Below are positions 39,472 through 47,639 of a stretch of DNA of 64,000 nt, in pieces; the stretch's first letter is position 1, and each line of letters opens with the position of its first letter. Location of the stretch: NCBI GenBank assembly GCA_036507005.1, contig DASXQT010000021.1, positions 28,498-92,497 on the forward strand, given 5' to 3'. The position numbers and the translations under genes are program-made. The DNA comes from WS-2 sp036507005 (GTDB lineage Bacteria; Eisenbacteria; RBG-16-71-46). The notes beneath the pieces are model-generated. The model was not told where the DNA came from. It did no database searches and saw only the letters and a program-made list of their open reading frames with translations.

Positions 39472-39535
39472 TGGCGCCTCCGGTGATCTCGTCCGCCCTC
39501 GCGGCGGCTGCGGGATCCCCCCGTCGGAGGCGCCA
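39472..39535 (+). terminator. Hairpin between ssb and ssrA
   Basis: Arms TGGCGCCTCCG (39472-39482) and CGGAGGCGCCA (39525-39535) are perfect inverted copies around a 42-base loop that itself can pair. It starts 46 bases after the ssb stop and has no T-run. A smaller inverted repeat, GAGTCGC/GCGACTC (39544-39564), sits just upstream of tmRNA. It may end ssb transcription or belong to ssrA regulation. Confidence 0.4.
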
Positions 39536-39574
39536 ATGTTTCGGAGTCGCGCTGCGTGCGACTCGTGGATCGAG

Positions 39575-39925
39575 GGGGGCGATCGGTTTCGACGGGGGTC
39601 GAGAACCAGGAAGTGCAGGCCGGGGACCCGTGACCTCGTCAAAAAAGCGGGAACGTCACAACTGCCAACACGCAGTTGGCTCTCGCCGCCTAGATAGCGG
39701 CGACGGTCGCCCGGACCCCGCCTGTGGGGGCCGGTGCGAGCGTCAGACAAACGCAGGCTGGTCCAACGCTCCGCCCGAGGGCTGCGGACGAGATTCTGTA
39801 GGGCTGGCACGTGACTGATCCCGCCGGTCGGAGCGGACGCGTGCGAGATTCAAACGGCCGGACAAGCCTGTAGGATCTCTCTGGGGACTGACTTTCGGAC
39901 GCGGGTTCGATTCCCGCCGCCTCCA
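39575..39925 (+). ncRNA. ssrA: Transfer-messenger RNA (tmRNA)
   Basis: 351 nt. 5' end GGGGGCG followed by ATCGGTTTCGACGGGGGT, the usual tmRNA start. The 3' end has a tRNA-like T arm GCGGGTTCGATTCCCGC and acceptor CGCCTCC that pairs with the 5' end (one G-U). CCA is not encoded (ACTTTTT follows, a T-rich stretch that may terminate). The tag frame at 39664-39690 reads ANTQLALAA then two stops (TAG, TAG), if the resume codon is GCC at 39664. It works with SmpB (30.9 kb) to rescue stalled ribosomes and mark products for proteolysis. Confidence 0.96.
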
Positions 39926-39964
39926 CTTTTTCCCTCCTTTTTCCGCTTGCAGGGCGCCCGGTCG

Positions 39965-40681
39965 GTGACTACCCTCGCGCGTTCCGTGAACGACGCCTCG
40001 AGCCTTCGGAGCCGCTTCGAGGCGGTCCGGCAGCGGATCGACCGGGCCGCGACGCGGTCGGGGCGCCGGGCGGCGGACGTCACGCTGATCGCGGTCGTGA
40101 AGACCGTGCCGGCCGCCGCGGTGCGCGAGGCGCTCGCGCTCGGCGTGGGCGACCTGGGGGAGAGCCGGGTGCAGGAGGCCGAGTCGCACGTCGCGGCGAT
40201 CGGCCGCGGCGCGGCGCGCTGGCACCTGATCGGCCACCTGCAACGCAACAAGGCGGCGCGCGCGGAGGAGCTGTTCGATCGGGTCCACTCGGTGGACCGT
40301 CCGGAGATCGCGGTCGCGCTGTCGGGGCACGCCGCGGCGGCGGGCCGGACGATCCGCGGGCTGATCGAGGTCAACGTGGCCGGCGAGCCGGCGAAGTTCG
40401 GCGTGGCCCCGGAGGGCGTGGAGGCCCTGCTGGAGCAGACCCGCGCGCTGTCGGGGCTCGCGATCGACGGGCTGATGACCGTGGGCCCGCCGGTCGAGCG
40501 GCCCGAGGACGCGCGGCCGCACTTCGCGCGGCTGCGCGAGCTGCGCGAGCGCGCGGCGCGGGCCACCGGGATGGCGCTCCCGGAGCTGTCGATGGGGATG
40601 AGCAGCGATTTCGAGGTCGCGGCCGAGGAGGGCGCCACGCTGGTGCGCGTGGGCACGGCGCTGTTCGGGGCGCGGGGCTGA
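39965..40681 (+). CDS. yggS: YggS-family PLP homeostasis protein
   Basis: About 238 residues. VTLIAVVKTVPAAAVREAL holds the PLP-binding lysine (Lys46 from GTG 39965). GVGDLGESRVQEAESH, WHLIGHLQRNKAARAEELFDRVHSVDR, GLIEVNVAGEPAKFGV, and LSMGMSSDFEVAAEEGATLVRVGTALFG complete the family. It maintains free PLP rather than acting as an enzyme. TTG 39947 and GTG 39986 are alternative starts; the former is only 21 bases past tmRNA. It leads a yggS-yggT-yggU cluster as in enterobacteria. Confidence 0.93.
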   Translation: MTTLARSVNDASSLRSRFEAVRQRIDRAATRSGRRAADVTLIAVVKTVPAAAVREALALGVGDLGESRVQEAESHVAAIGRGAARWHLIGHLQRNKAARAEELFDRVHSVDRPEIAVALSGHAAAAGRTIRGLIEVNVAGEPAKFGVAPEGVEALLEQTRALSGLAIDGLMTVGPPVERPEDARPHFARLRELRERAARATGMALPELSMGMSSDFEVAAEEGATLVRVGTALFGARG

Positions 40682-40696
40682 AACGGGGGCGGCGGA

Positions 40697-40996
40697 ATGT
40701 TCGTGATCGGAAACCTGCTGAGCGCGCTGGCGGTGGTGCTCGGCTTCCTGCTGCAGTCGCTGATGATCATCATCCTCATCAACGCCCTGCTCTCGTGGGT
40801 GCGCCCCGATCCGCACAACCCGATCGTGATGTTCCTCGACCGGGTCTCGGACCTGGTGTGCAATCCGGTGCGCCGGCTGTTCCCGACCGCGTATTCCGGC
40901 ATCGACTTCGCGCCGTTCATCGCGATGCTCGCGTTGTGGCTGATTCAGATGGTCGTGGTCAACTCGCTGCGCGAAGCGGCGGCGCGATTGGGGTGA
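40697..40996 (+). CDS. yggT: YggT-family membrane protein
   Basis: 99 residues. Two hydrophobic segments (LLSALAVVLGFLLQSLMIIILINALLSW; DFAPFIAMLALWLIQMVVV) flank the family motif VRPDPHNPIVMFLDRVSDLVCNPVRRLFP. YggT proteins affect osmotic tolerance and cell division or envelope organisation in different bacteria. A GGGCGGCGG stretch precedes ATG 40697. Its stop overlaps the next start (GTGA). Confidence 0.92.
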   Translation: MFVIGNLLSALAVVLGFLLQSLMIIILINALLSWVRPDPHNPIVMFLDRVSDLVCNPVRRLFPTAYSGIDFAPFIAMLALWLIQMVVVNSLREAAARLG

Positions 40997-41283
40997 GCGC
41001 GCACCTGTCGGTGCACGTGCGGGCCGGGGCGCGGCGCGCGGGGCTCAAGGGCCTGCGCCCGGACGGGAGCCTGGTGCTCGCGGTGGCGGCCCCACCCGAG
41101 GGCGGGCGGGCGAACGAGGCGGTCGCGGAGCTGCTGGGCGAAACGCTCGGGGTGAGGGCGCGGGACATCGAGATCGTGCGCGGGCTCAAGTCGCGCACCA
41201 AGCTGATCGAGGTGAGAGGGCTCGAGGAGCGCGAGCTCAGGCAGAGGCTCGAGAGCGCGCTGAGCGAGGCGGGAGAGGCATGA
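40993..41283 (+). CDS. yggU: DUF167 (YggU) family protein
   Basis: 96 residues. LSVHVRAGARRAGLKGLRPDGSLVLAVAAPPEGGRANEA and ELLGETLGVRARDIEIVRGLKSRTKLIEV are the DUF167 fold with its conserved GRAN and G..SR.K motifs. Function unknown. GTG 40993 overlaps the yggT stop and its own stop overlaps the PNP ATG, so four genes are coupled. Confidence 0.93.
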   Translation: MSAHLSVHVRAGARRAGLKGLRPDGSLVLAVAAPPEGGRANEAVAELLGETLGVRARDIEIVRGLKSRTKLIEVRGLEERELRQRLESALSEAGEA

Positions 41284-42122
41284 CGACGGAGCTGGCGCGG
41301 CAGATCGACGAAGCGGCGGACGCGGTGCGCAGGCGGAGCCGGGTGGCGCCCGAGGCCGGGATCATCCTCGGCACCGGGCTCGGCGACTTCGCCGACGCGC
41401 TCAGGCTCGAGGTCGCGATCCCCTACGCCGAGATCCCGCACTTCCCGGTCTCGACCGTCGAGAGCCACGCGGGCGAGCTCCACCTCGGCGAGCTGGCGGG
41501 CCGCAAGGTCGCGGTGATGAAGGGCCGGGTGCACTACTACGAGGGCTACAGCATGCGCCAGGTGGCGTTCCCGGTGCGCGTGCTCAAGGCCCTCGGCTGC
41601 CGCACGCTGATCGTCACCAGCGCGTGCGGCGGGATGAACCCCAACTTCGCGCCGGGAACGATCGTGGTGACGACCGACCACATCAACCTGATGGGCGACA
41701 ACCCCCTGATCGGCGAGAACGACGAGGCGCTGGGCCCGCGCTTCCCGGACATGAGCGAGCCCTACTCGCGCGCGCTCATCGGCCTCGCCGAGCGCGTCGC
41801 GCTCGAGCAGAAGCAGCCGCTCCCGCGCGCGGTGTTCGTGGCGCTCAGCGGGCCCACCCTCGAGACCGCGGCCGAGTACCGCTTCCTGCGCTGGATCGGC
41901 GCGGACGTGGTGGGGATGTCGCTGGTCCCCGAGACCATCACCGCGGTCCACGGCGGGCAGCGCGTGCTCTCGTTCGGCGTCGTGACCGACGCGTGCCTGC
42001 CCGACCACCTCGAGCCCGTGAGCATCCCGCAGGTGCTCGCGGTCGCGGGGCGCACCGCCCCCGCCCTGATGCGGCTCGTGACCGAGGTGGTCCGGCGCCT
42101 GGGCACCGAGGAGGCGGAATGA
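41280..42122 (+). CDS. punA: Purine-nucleoside phosphorylase (trimeric type)
   Basis: 280 residues. GIILGTGLGDFADAL (phosphate loop), IPHFPVSTVESHAGEL, VMKGRVHYYEGYSM, VTSACGGMNPNFAPGTIVVTTDHINLMGDNPLIG, GPTLETAAEYRFLRWIGADVVGMSLVPETI. It splits purine nucleosides with phosphate to base and ribose-1-phosphate. The base-contact position that is Asn in classical 6-oxopurine enzymes reads Asp in GVVTDACLPDHLEP, as in related bacterial groups; specificity may therefore be broader (inference). ATG 41280 overlaps the yggU stop. Confidence 0.94.
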   Translation: MTTELARQIDEAADAVRRRSRVAPEAGIILGTGLGDFADALRLEVAIPYAEIPHFPVSTVESHAGELHLGELAGRKVAVMKGRVHYYEGYSMRQVAFPVRVLKALGCRTLIVTSACGGMNPNFAPGTIVVTTDHINLMGDNPLIGENDEALGPRFPDMSEPYSRALIGLAERVALEQKQPLPRAVFVALSGPTLETAAEYRFLRWIGADVVGMSLVPETITAVHGGQRVLSFGVVTDACLPDHLEPVSIPQVLAVAGRTAPALMRLVTEVVRRLGTEEAE

Positions 42123-42250
42123 AGCCCGGACCAGCCCGGCGTGGCGCGCGCGCCGCCCGCGCAGCGAGCACCCGACTTTCACTCCCCGCACTCAAACACG
42201 GATCGGCCCCGGCCGTGACCGGAGCCGCCGAGATCAAGGAGGATTAGTCC

Positions 42251-43021
42251 ATGGCGACCCCACGGAAGTCGAAAGCGGCGGCGGGCAAGAAGAAGCCCGC
42301 CAAGCCGGCGAGCCGCCCGAAGCACGCGGCGCCGGTGAAGGCGGCCAAGGGGGCGGACCGCAAGCCCGCGCCCGCAGCCGCGGGCGTTCGCGCGGGGGGC
42401 AAGACGCCGGCGGCCGCCGCGCGCCCCGTGGCCAAGGGCAAGCAGCCCGCGAGGCGCGGCGCGGCACGCCCCGCCACGCCTCCGCCTCCCGTGCGCCCGC
42501 TCGGCGTGCTCCCGCCCGAGCGGCGCGATCGCACCAGCGAGCGGCACGCGCCGCCGCCGGCTCCGGCGGCCGCTCCGGCCGTGGCGCGCCGGCCTGCGGC
42601 GAGGCCCGAGCCCTCGGGCGCCGAGCCCCTGACCAGCGAGGACATCAAGCACTTCGAGGCCCGGCTCCACGAGGAGCTGCAGAAGAACCGCAAGGATATG
42701 GGGCACCTCGAGACCACGGTGCTCAAGGTGAACCCGCGCGACAGCTCGGGCGACCTGTCGGGCTACTCGTACCACATGGCCGACGCCGGGACCGACGCCA
42801 TGGAACGCGAGAAGGCGTTCCTGTTCGCCTCGGTCGAGGGCCGCAAGGAGGGCGAGATCCGGGCCGCACTGCGGCGCATCTACGACGGCACCTACGGCGT
42901 GTGCGAGACCTGCGGCCAGCCCATCGCCCGCGCCCGGCTCGAAGCCGTGCCCTACGTGCGCCTGTGCGTGTCGTGCAAGCAGAAGGAGGAGCAGCAGGCC
43001 AGCCGGAGCCAGCCCGGGTGA
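42251..43021 (+). CDS. DksA/TraR-type C4 zinc-finger protein with Lys/Ala/Pro-rich N-terminal tail
   Basis: 256 residues. Residues 1-125 are a low-complexity Lys/Ala/Arg/Pro tail (histone H1-like), starting MATPRKSKAAAGKKKPAKPA. A DksA-like coiled coil follows (LTSEDIKHFEARLHEELQKNRKDM, DAMEREKAFLFASVEGRKEGEIRAAL). The zinc finger is intact: CETC (218-221) and CVSC (239-242). DksA-family proteins bind RNA polymerase in its secondary channel. The basic tail is unusual and could add DNA or RNA binding. AAGGAGG precedes ATG 42251. The order dksA-like, lspA, rluD is like Bacillus ylyA-lspA-ylyB. Confidence 0.92.
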   Translation: MATPRKSKAAAGKKKPAKPASRPKHAAPVKAAKGADRKPAPAAAGVRAGGKTPAAAARPVAKGKQPARRGAARPATPPPPVRPLGVLPPERRDRTSERHAPPPAPAAAPAVARRPAARPEPSGAEPLTSEDIKHFEARLHEELQKNRKDMGHLETTVLKVNPRDSSGDLSGYSYHMADAGTDAMEREKAFLFASVEGRKEGEIRAALRRIYDGTYGVCETCGQPIARARLEAVPYVRLCVSCKQKEEQQASRSQPG

Positions 43022-43602
43022 GACGTTCCCTGGGGCTGCTCTTCGGCGTGGCCGGTGTGGTGTTCGCGCTCGACCAGTGGACCAAGCGCTGGGCCACGGA
43101 CCGGCTCGCCGATCGCGACCCGCTGCCCGTGCTCGGCGAGTTCGTGCGCCTCACCTACACCCGCAACTCCGGCGTGGCGTTCGGGCTCGGCGCGGGTACG
43201 AACTTCCCCTTCTACCTGTTCTCGCTGCTCGCAGCGGGCGCAATCCTCGCCCTCTTCCTGCGCGGCCGGATCGAGGGGCGGGCGCGCGAGGTGGGGCTCG
43301 CGCTCATCTTCGGCGGCGCGCTCGGCAACCTGGTGGACCGCATCAGCACCGGGCTGGTGGTGGACTTCATCGAGGTGGGCGTGCGGCAGTGGCGCTTCCC
43401 GGTGTTCAACGTCGCCGACTCGGCGGTGACGGTCGGCGTGGCGCTCTTCGCCCTGGGCTGGACACGGAGGCCGCACCCGGCCGCCGGCGTCGCGCCGGCT
43501 CCGGAGCGGAACGTGGAGGAGGCGGCCGATGCTGGAGCTCGTGGTGCCCGCGCCGCAGGCGGGGGAGCGTCTGGACCGCTACCTGGCGGGGGCGCAGGCT
43601 GA
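43018..43602 (+). CDS. lspA: Lipoprotein signal peptidase (signal peptidase II)
   Basis: 194 residues. Four transmembrane helices and the catalytic aspartates Asp107 (GNLVDRI) and Asp134 (FNVADSAVTVG) are present, with DQWTKRW, YTRNSGVAFGL and VVDFIEVG. It removes signal peptides of prolipoproteins in the inner membrane. The body ends near residue 150. The last ~45 residues are a Gly/Ala/Pro-rich tail, most of which lies in the 74-base overlap with rluD and may have no function. GTG 43018 overlaps the upstream stop. Confidence 0.94.
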   Translation: MRRSLGLLFGVAGVVFALDQWTKRWATDRLADRDPLPVLGEFVRLTYTRNSGVAFGLGAGTNFPFYLFSLLAAGAILALFLRGRIEGRAREVGLALIFGGALGNLVDRISTGLVVDFIEVGVRQWRFPVFNVADSAVTVGVALFALGWTRRPHPAAGVAPAPERNVEEAADAGARGARAAGGGASGPLPGGGAG

Positions 43603-44503
43603 GCTTTCGCGGAGCCGGCTCCAGGCGCTGATCCGCGAGGGCCGGGTGCGGGTGAACGGGCGCGCGGCGCGCGCCTCCCTGCGCCTCCAGGGCGGCGACC
43701 AGGTGCACGTCGACCTCCCGCCCCCGCGTGTCTCAGCGCTCGTCCCCGAGGACATACCGCTCGCGATCGTCTACGAGGACGAGTCGCTCCTGGTGGTGAA
43801 CAAGCCCCCCGGCATGGTGGTCCATCCCGGGGCCGGCGTGCGCTCCGGGACGCTGGTCCACGCCCTGCTCCACCACGACTCCGGGATCGCGGGCGTGGGA
43901 GGGGCGGAGCGTCCGGGTATCGTCCACCGCCTCGACCGAGACACCTCGGGCCTCATGGTGGTGGCCCGCGGGGCCCAGGCCTACCGGGCCCTGATCGAGG
44001 CCATCAAGAATCGCGAGGTAAGGCGCCGATATCTCGGTCTGGCATGGGGGAATCCCCGGGCGGAGGCCGGCGTGATCGAGGCCCCGATCGGGCGCGACCC
44101 CCGGCACCGCCAGCGCATGGCGGTGGTGGCGCGGGGGGGGAAGCCGGCCCGCACCCGGTGGCGCGTGACCGAGCGCTTCGGGGCGTGCTCGGCGCTCGAG
44201 CTGGACCTCGACACCGGGCGCACCCACCAGATCCGGGTGCATCTGGCGCATGCCGGGCACCCCGTGGTGGGGGATGGGGTCTACGGAGGGCGTTCCAGAA
44301 TGCGGTTGAGCGCTTCGCCCGCCGAGCGTAGCGTGGTGGAGGCACTGCTTGATATGCTTCCGCGTCAGGCGCTGCACGCCTCGGAGCTGGAGTTCGCGCA
44401 TCCGGTGTCCGCGGTGCGGCTGCGCTTCGAGGCGCCGCTGCCCGCAGACCTGGCCGCGGCGCTCGGGTGGTTGGAGGAGCACCGGGAGCAACGCCGGGGA
44501 TGA
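43529..44503 (+). CDS. rluD: RluD-type 23S rRNA pseudouridine synthase
   Basis: 324 residues. S4 RNA-binding domain at the N-terminus (GERLDRYLAGAQAELSRSRLQALIREGRVRVNG), then the RluA/RluD catalytic domain with IVHRLDRDTSGLMVVARG (catalytic Asp136), KPPGMVVHPGAG, RRYLGLAWG and LDTGRTHQIRVHLAHAGHPVVGD. It would isomerise uridines in 23S rRNA. ATG 43529 gives a 74-base overlap with lspA, but the S4 domain needs this region, so the start is well supported. Stop overlaps the next ATG. Confidence 0.94.
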   Translation: MLELVVPAPQAGERLDRYLAGAQAELSRSRLQALIREGRVRVNGRAARASLRLQGGDQVHVDLPPPRVSALVPEDIPLAIVYEDESLLVVNKPPGMVVHPGAGVRSGTLVHALLHHDSGIAGVGGAERPGIVHRLDRDTSGLMVVARGAQAYRALIEAIKNREVRRRYLGLAWGNPRAEAGVIEAPIGRDPRHRQRMAVVARGGKPARTRWRVTERFGACSALELDLDTGRTHQIRVHLAHAGHPVVGDGVYGGRSRMRLSASPAERSVVEALLDMLPRQALHASELEFAHPVSAVRLRFEAPLPADLAAALGWLEEHREQRRG

Positions 44504-44961
44504 GCCACGCCATGACCGCACCGCCAGCCACGCCGCAGGTCATCACCCTGCGGATGCCGAGCCGGCTCGACCTGCTCGCCGTGCTCGATCACGTCGCCCA
44601 GTCGCTGTGCCAGCGACTCGAGTTCGACGAGGACTCCGCCTCTCAGGTCACCATGTCGGTGATCGAGGCCGGCACGAACGCGATCCAGCACGGACACCAC
44701 CGCGATGCCTCGAAGCCGGTGGACACCACCTTCAGCGTGTTCCCCGACCGGCTCGAGATCTCGGTGCACGATCTCGGAACGGGCTTCAAGCTCGAAGACG
44801 TGAACGGCAACGTGACCTCGCCCGAGCACATCTTCGACCCCCGCGGGCGCGGGATCTTCATCATGCGCCAGTGCATGGACTCGGTGGATTTCCAGTTCTC
44901 CCCGTCCGGCACGTCGTGCGTGCTGATGAAGCGCCGTCCGGCGCCGCGCGCGGGCGGCTAG
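44500..44961 (+). CDS. Anti-sigma-factor-type ATP-binding protein (HATPase_c_2, RsbW-like)
   Basis: 153 residues. The GHKL/HATPase fold is visible: SVIEAGTNAIQHGHHRD (N box), ISVHDLGTGF (G1 box) and DPRGRGIFIMRQCMDSV (G2 box). RsbW/SpoIIAB-like kinases bind a sigma factor or phosphorylate an anti-sigma antagonist. No sigma factor or antagonist gene is adjacent, so its partner is elsewhere. ATG 44500 overlaps the rluD stop and its own stop shares a base with the ruvX start. Confidence 0.9.
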   Translation: MSHAMTAPPATPQVITLRMPSRLDLLAVLDHVAQSLCQRLEFDEDSASQVTMSVIEAGTNAIQHGHHRDASKPVDTTFSVFPDRLEISVHDLGTGFKLEDVNGNVTSPEHIFDPRGRGIFIMRQCMDSVDFQFSPSGTSCVLMKRRPAPRAGG

Positions 44962-45410
44962 TGCCGGAGACCGTGCCGCGGATTCTCGCCGTGGACTGGG
45001 GAGAGCGCCGCATCGGGCTCGCCGTGAGCGACCCGAACGGGATCATCGCGACCGGCCTCCAAACGCTCGTGGTGCGCGGGGGAGCGGACGCGCTGGCGCG
45101 GGTCGCGGCGGCCGCGGTCGAGCGTGAAGCGGAGCGCATCGTGGTGGGGCTGCCGCTGCTGCTCTCCGGCGAGCGCGGCGAGGCAGCCGAGAGCGCGCAG
45201 CGCTTCGCCGACGCGCTGGCGCGGCGCACCGGCCTTCCGGTCGATACCTACGACGAGCGCCTCACCTCGGCGCTCAGCGAGCGCCGCCTGCGCGAGGTCG
45301 GAACCCGGCGCGGGCGATCCCGCGCGCGCGTCGACCAGGGCGCGGCGGTCGCGCTGCTCGAATCGTACCTGCTGCGCATCCGGGCCGCCGCGGGCGGCAG
45401 AGAGGAGTGA
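44961..45410 (+). CDS. ruvX: RuvX/YqgF-family nuclease
   Basis: 149 residues. RILAVDWGERRIGLAVSDPNGIIATGLQTL, ERIVVGLPLLLSGERGEAAESAQRFADAL, VDTYDERLTSALSERRLRE and RVDQGAAVALLESYL match the family. It takes part in 16S rRNA 5' maturation and is structurally like RuvC. Cytoplasmic. GTG 44961 fits the family N-terminus; stop overlaps the mltG start (GTGA), a common ruvX-mltG pairing. Confidence 0.94.
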   Translation: MPETVPRILAVDWGERRIGLAVSDPNGIIATGLQTLVVRGGADALARVAAAAVEREAERIVVGLPLLLSGERGEAAESAQRFADALARRTGLPVDTYDERLTSALSERRLREVGTRRGRSRARVDQGAAVALLESYLLRIRAAAGGREE

Positions 45411-46507
45411 GCCCCGTGGCGAGCAAGCCGAGACCCGCCGCGCGCACCGGTCCGTTCCGGCCGCGGCGCTGGGCGCTGCTGCTCCTCGTGGCGGCAGGGC
45501 TCGCGATCGGCGGCGACCTGTTCCTGCCCGCCGGCATCCTTCCCCCCCGCGAGCGCCGCGTCGTGATGGTGATGCGCGGCCAGAACCTGCGCGGGGTCGC
45601 GAACGAGCTGAAGCGCGTGGGCCTGCTGCACGGCACCGTCAGCTTCCTGGTGCTGGCGCGCGTGATGGAGCTCGACCGCCACATCAAGGCCGGCCAGTAC
45701 TCGTTCCCCCTCGGCACCACCGTACCCGCGCTGCTGCGCGCGCTGGCCTCCGGCATGAGCGGGCTCAACCTGGTCACCATCCCCGAGGGGCTCACGCTCT
45801 CCGAGGTGAGCCTGCTGCTCTCGAACCACCTGGGCGTGCAGGTCGCGGCCTTCGACTCGCTCGCCCACGACCGCGGCTTCCTCGACTCGCTCAAGGTGGA
45901 CGCCTCCTCGCTCGAGGGCTACCTCGCGCCCGACAGCTACGAGTTCCTGCCCGGCACCTCGCCGGAGGTCGCGTTCCGCACCATGGCCCAGCGGCAGAAG
46001 GACGTGCTGCGCCGCGCGATGACGGGGCGCGACACGCTGCCGCTCGGCTTCACCGTGCACCAGATCCTGTCGCTCGCCTCGATCGTCGAGTCCGAGGCCA
46101 TGAAGGACGACGAGCGCCCGCACATCGCCCGCGTCTACCTCAACCGGCTCGAGCGCGGGATGAAGCTCCAGGCCGACCCCACCGTGTCCTACGGCCTGGG
46201 CCGCAGCCCCCATTCGCGCGTCTACCTGAACCAGCTCCGCTCGAACACCGCGTTCAACACGTATCTCTATGTCGGCCTGCCGCCCGGCCCGATCTGCAAC
46301 CCCGGCCAGGAGAGCATCCGGGCGGTGCTGGATCCGACCCCCGGCGTGACCGACCTCTACTTCGTCGCCCGCGGCGACGGTCGCCACATCTTCGCCCGCA
46401 CCTACGCCCAGCACCTCGCCAACATTCGCGAGGCGCGCGTGATGCAGGCCGGCTCCGACGCCCGGCCCGCCGCCGGCGAGTCGCTGCTGGCGATGCCGCC
46501 TTCGTAG
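45407..46507 (+). CDS. mltG: Endolytic murein transglycosylase MltG
   Basis: 366 residues. One N-terminal membrane anchor (WALLLLVAAGLAIGGDLFLP), a LysM-like part (VVMVMRGQNLRGVANELKRVGLL), and the YceG catalytic domain: PEGLTLSEVSLLL, LEGYLAPDSYEFLPGTSPE, SIVESEA with catalytic Glu228, and KLQADPTVSYGLG. It cuts nascent glycan strands in the periplasm and sets their length. GTG 45407 overlaps the ruvX stop. Confidence 0.95.
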   Translation: MSPVASKPRPAARTGPFRPRRWALLLLVAAGLAIGGDLFLPAGILPPRERRVVMVMRGQNLRGVANELKRVGLLHGTVSFLVLARVMELDRHIKAGQYSFPLGTTVPALLRALASGMSGLNLVTIPEGLTLSEVSLLLSNHLGVQVAAFDSLAHDRGFLDSLKVDASSLEGYLAPDSYEFLPGTSPEVAFRTMAQRQKDVLRRAMTGRDTLPLGFTVHQILSLASIVESEAMKDDERPHIARVYLNRLERGMKLQADPTVSYGLGRSPHSRVYLNQLRSNTAFNTYLYVGLPPGPICNPGQESIRAVLDPTPGVTDLYFVARGDGRHIFARTYAQHLANIREARVMQAGSDARPAAGESLLAMPPS

Positions 46508-46558
46508 TCTGCCGCGCGCGCCGGGGCCGCGGTGCGCGTGTGATACTCTCGCCCTCCC

Positions 46559-47473
46559 ATGTCCCCCGACGCGCTGGTCCAGATCGCCGCCCGCCCCGCC
46601 GATCCCGCCGCGGAGCCCGCCTGGCAGGACCGGCTCACCCGGCTGCGCGAGCTGCTGCGCGACCTGGGCTCGGTGGTGGTCGCCTACTCCGGGGGCGTGG
46701 ACTCGAGCCTGGTGCTCCGGGTGGCTCACGAGGTGCTGGGGGAGCGCGCGGTCGGTGTGATCGGCCGCTCCGACTCCTACGCCGAGCGGGAGCTGGCGCT
46801 GGCGCTCGAGCAGGCGCGGAGCTTCGGGGCGCGGGTCGAGGTGGTGGCCACGGGCGAGCTTTCCGACCCGCGGTTCCGCTCCAACCCCGCCGACCGCTGC
46901 TACCACTGCAAGAGCGAGCTCTACCGCAGGCTCGCCGAGGCGGCGGCGCGGAGCGGCGCCCGGGCGATCCTGGACGGCACGATCGCGGACGACCTCGGCG
47001 ACTGGCGGCCCGGCCGGCGCGCCGCCGCCGAGCGGGAGGTGCGCTCGCCGCTCGCCGAGCTGGGGTTCACCAAGCACGACGTCCGCGAGGCGGCGGCGAG
47101 CTACGGGCTCGCGAGCCACGACAAGCCGGCTTCGCCCTGCCTCGCCTCGCGCATCCCCTATGGCATGGAAATCACCCGGGAGAAGCTGACCATGGTCGAG
47201 AAAGGGGAATCCCTGCTCCGCTCCGTCGGGTTCCGCGAGCTTCGGCTCCGCCACCATGGGGAGGTGGCCCGCGTCGAGGTGCCGCTCGCCGAGCTCGGGC
47301 GCCTGATCGAGCCCGGGGTCCGCGAGGGGGTGGTCGAGGGCCTCAAGGCATTGGGGTTTCGATATGTGACCCTGGACCTCGAGGGCTTCCGATCCGGCAG
47401 CCTCAATGCGGCCCTCGTATCCCAATCCAGCCAAGCCAAACCTGAATTCATACGCGATCTTGGCGGCGGTTGA
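46559..47473 (+). CDS. larE: LarE-type sulfur transferase
   Basis: 304 residues. PP-loop SGGVDSS (44-50) in VVAYSGGVDSSLVLRVAHEVLG, CYHC at 114-117 (NPADRCYHCKSELYRR), and SPCLASRIPYG with Cys194, which corresponds by position to the sulfur-giving region (inference). LarE activates and thiolates the nickel-pincer cofactor precursor of lactate racemase-type enzymes. No larB, larC or larA lies nearby, so the rest of the pathway is elsewhere or LarE works on another substrate. A GATACT-like -10 is 12 bases before ATG 46559. Confidence 0.9.
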   Translation: MSPDALVQIAARPADPAAEPAWQDRLTRLRELLRDLGSVVVAYSGGVDSSLVLRVAHEVLGERAVGVIGRSDSYAERELALALEQARSFGARVEVVATGELSDPRFRSNPADRCYHCKSELYRRLAEAAARSGARAILDGTIADDLGDWRPGRRAAAEREVRSPLAELGFTKHDVREAAASYGLASHDKPASPCLASRIPYGMEITREKLTMVEKGESLLRSVGFRELRLRHHGEVARVEVPLAELGRLIEPGVREGVVEGLKALGFRYVTLDLEGFRSGSLNAALVSQSSQAKPEFIRDLGGG

Positions 47474-47593
47474 AAAAACGGGAACCGTCAGCCGCACGGG
47501 CAGGGTATGAAGCCCAGCGCCCACGCAGGCGGCGGCACAGAATGCGATCTTCGCTGGGATCGTAGGTGCCCCGGGAAAGATGACCCCGGTTTC

Positions 47594-47639
47594 GCCGATG
47601 GTCTCGGGACGATCGCATCGCCCGAAGCCATCGGCTTTT
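47594..47639 (+). terminator. Long stem-loop with T-run downstream of larE
   Basis: Nested perfect arms: GCCGATGG/CCATCGGC outside, TCGGG/CCCGA inside, CGAT/ATCG at the tip (loop CGC), followed by TTTT. This is the clearest intrinsic terminator in the window. It begins 120 bases after the larE stop and ends 28 bases before the next ATG. The stretch 47474-47593 contains further pairing (ACGG/CCGT; CCCAGC/GCTGGG), so it may be the 3' end of a structured RNA or an attenuator rather than a plain terminator. Confidence 0.65.

Noticed and set aside
47474..47593. 6S RNA, SRP RNA or a known riboswitch class
   Set aside because: I compared it by eye with the core motifs of 6S, SRP, TPP, cobalamin and guanidine classes and found no match; kept only as an unidentified structured candidate.
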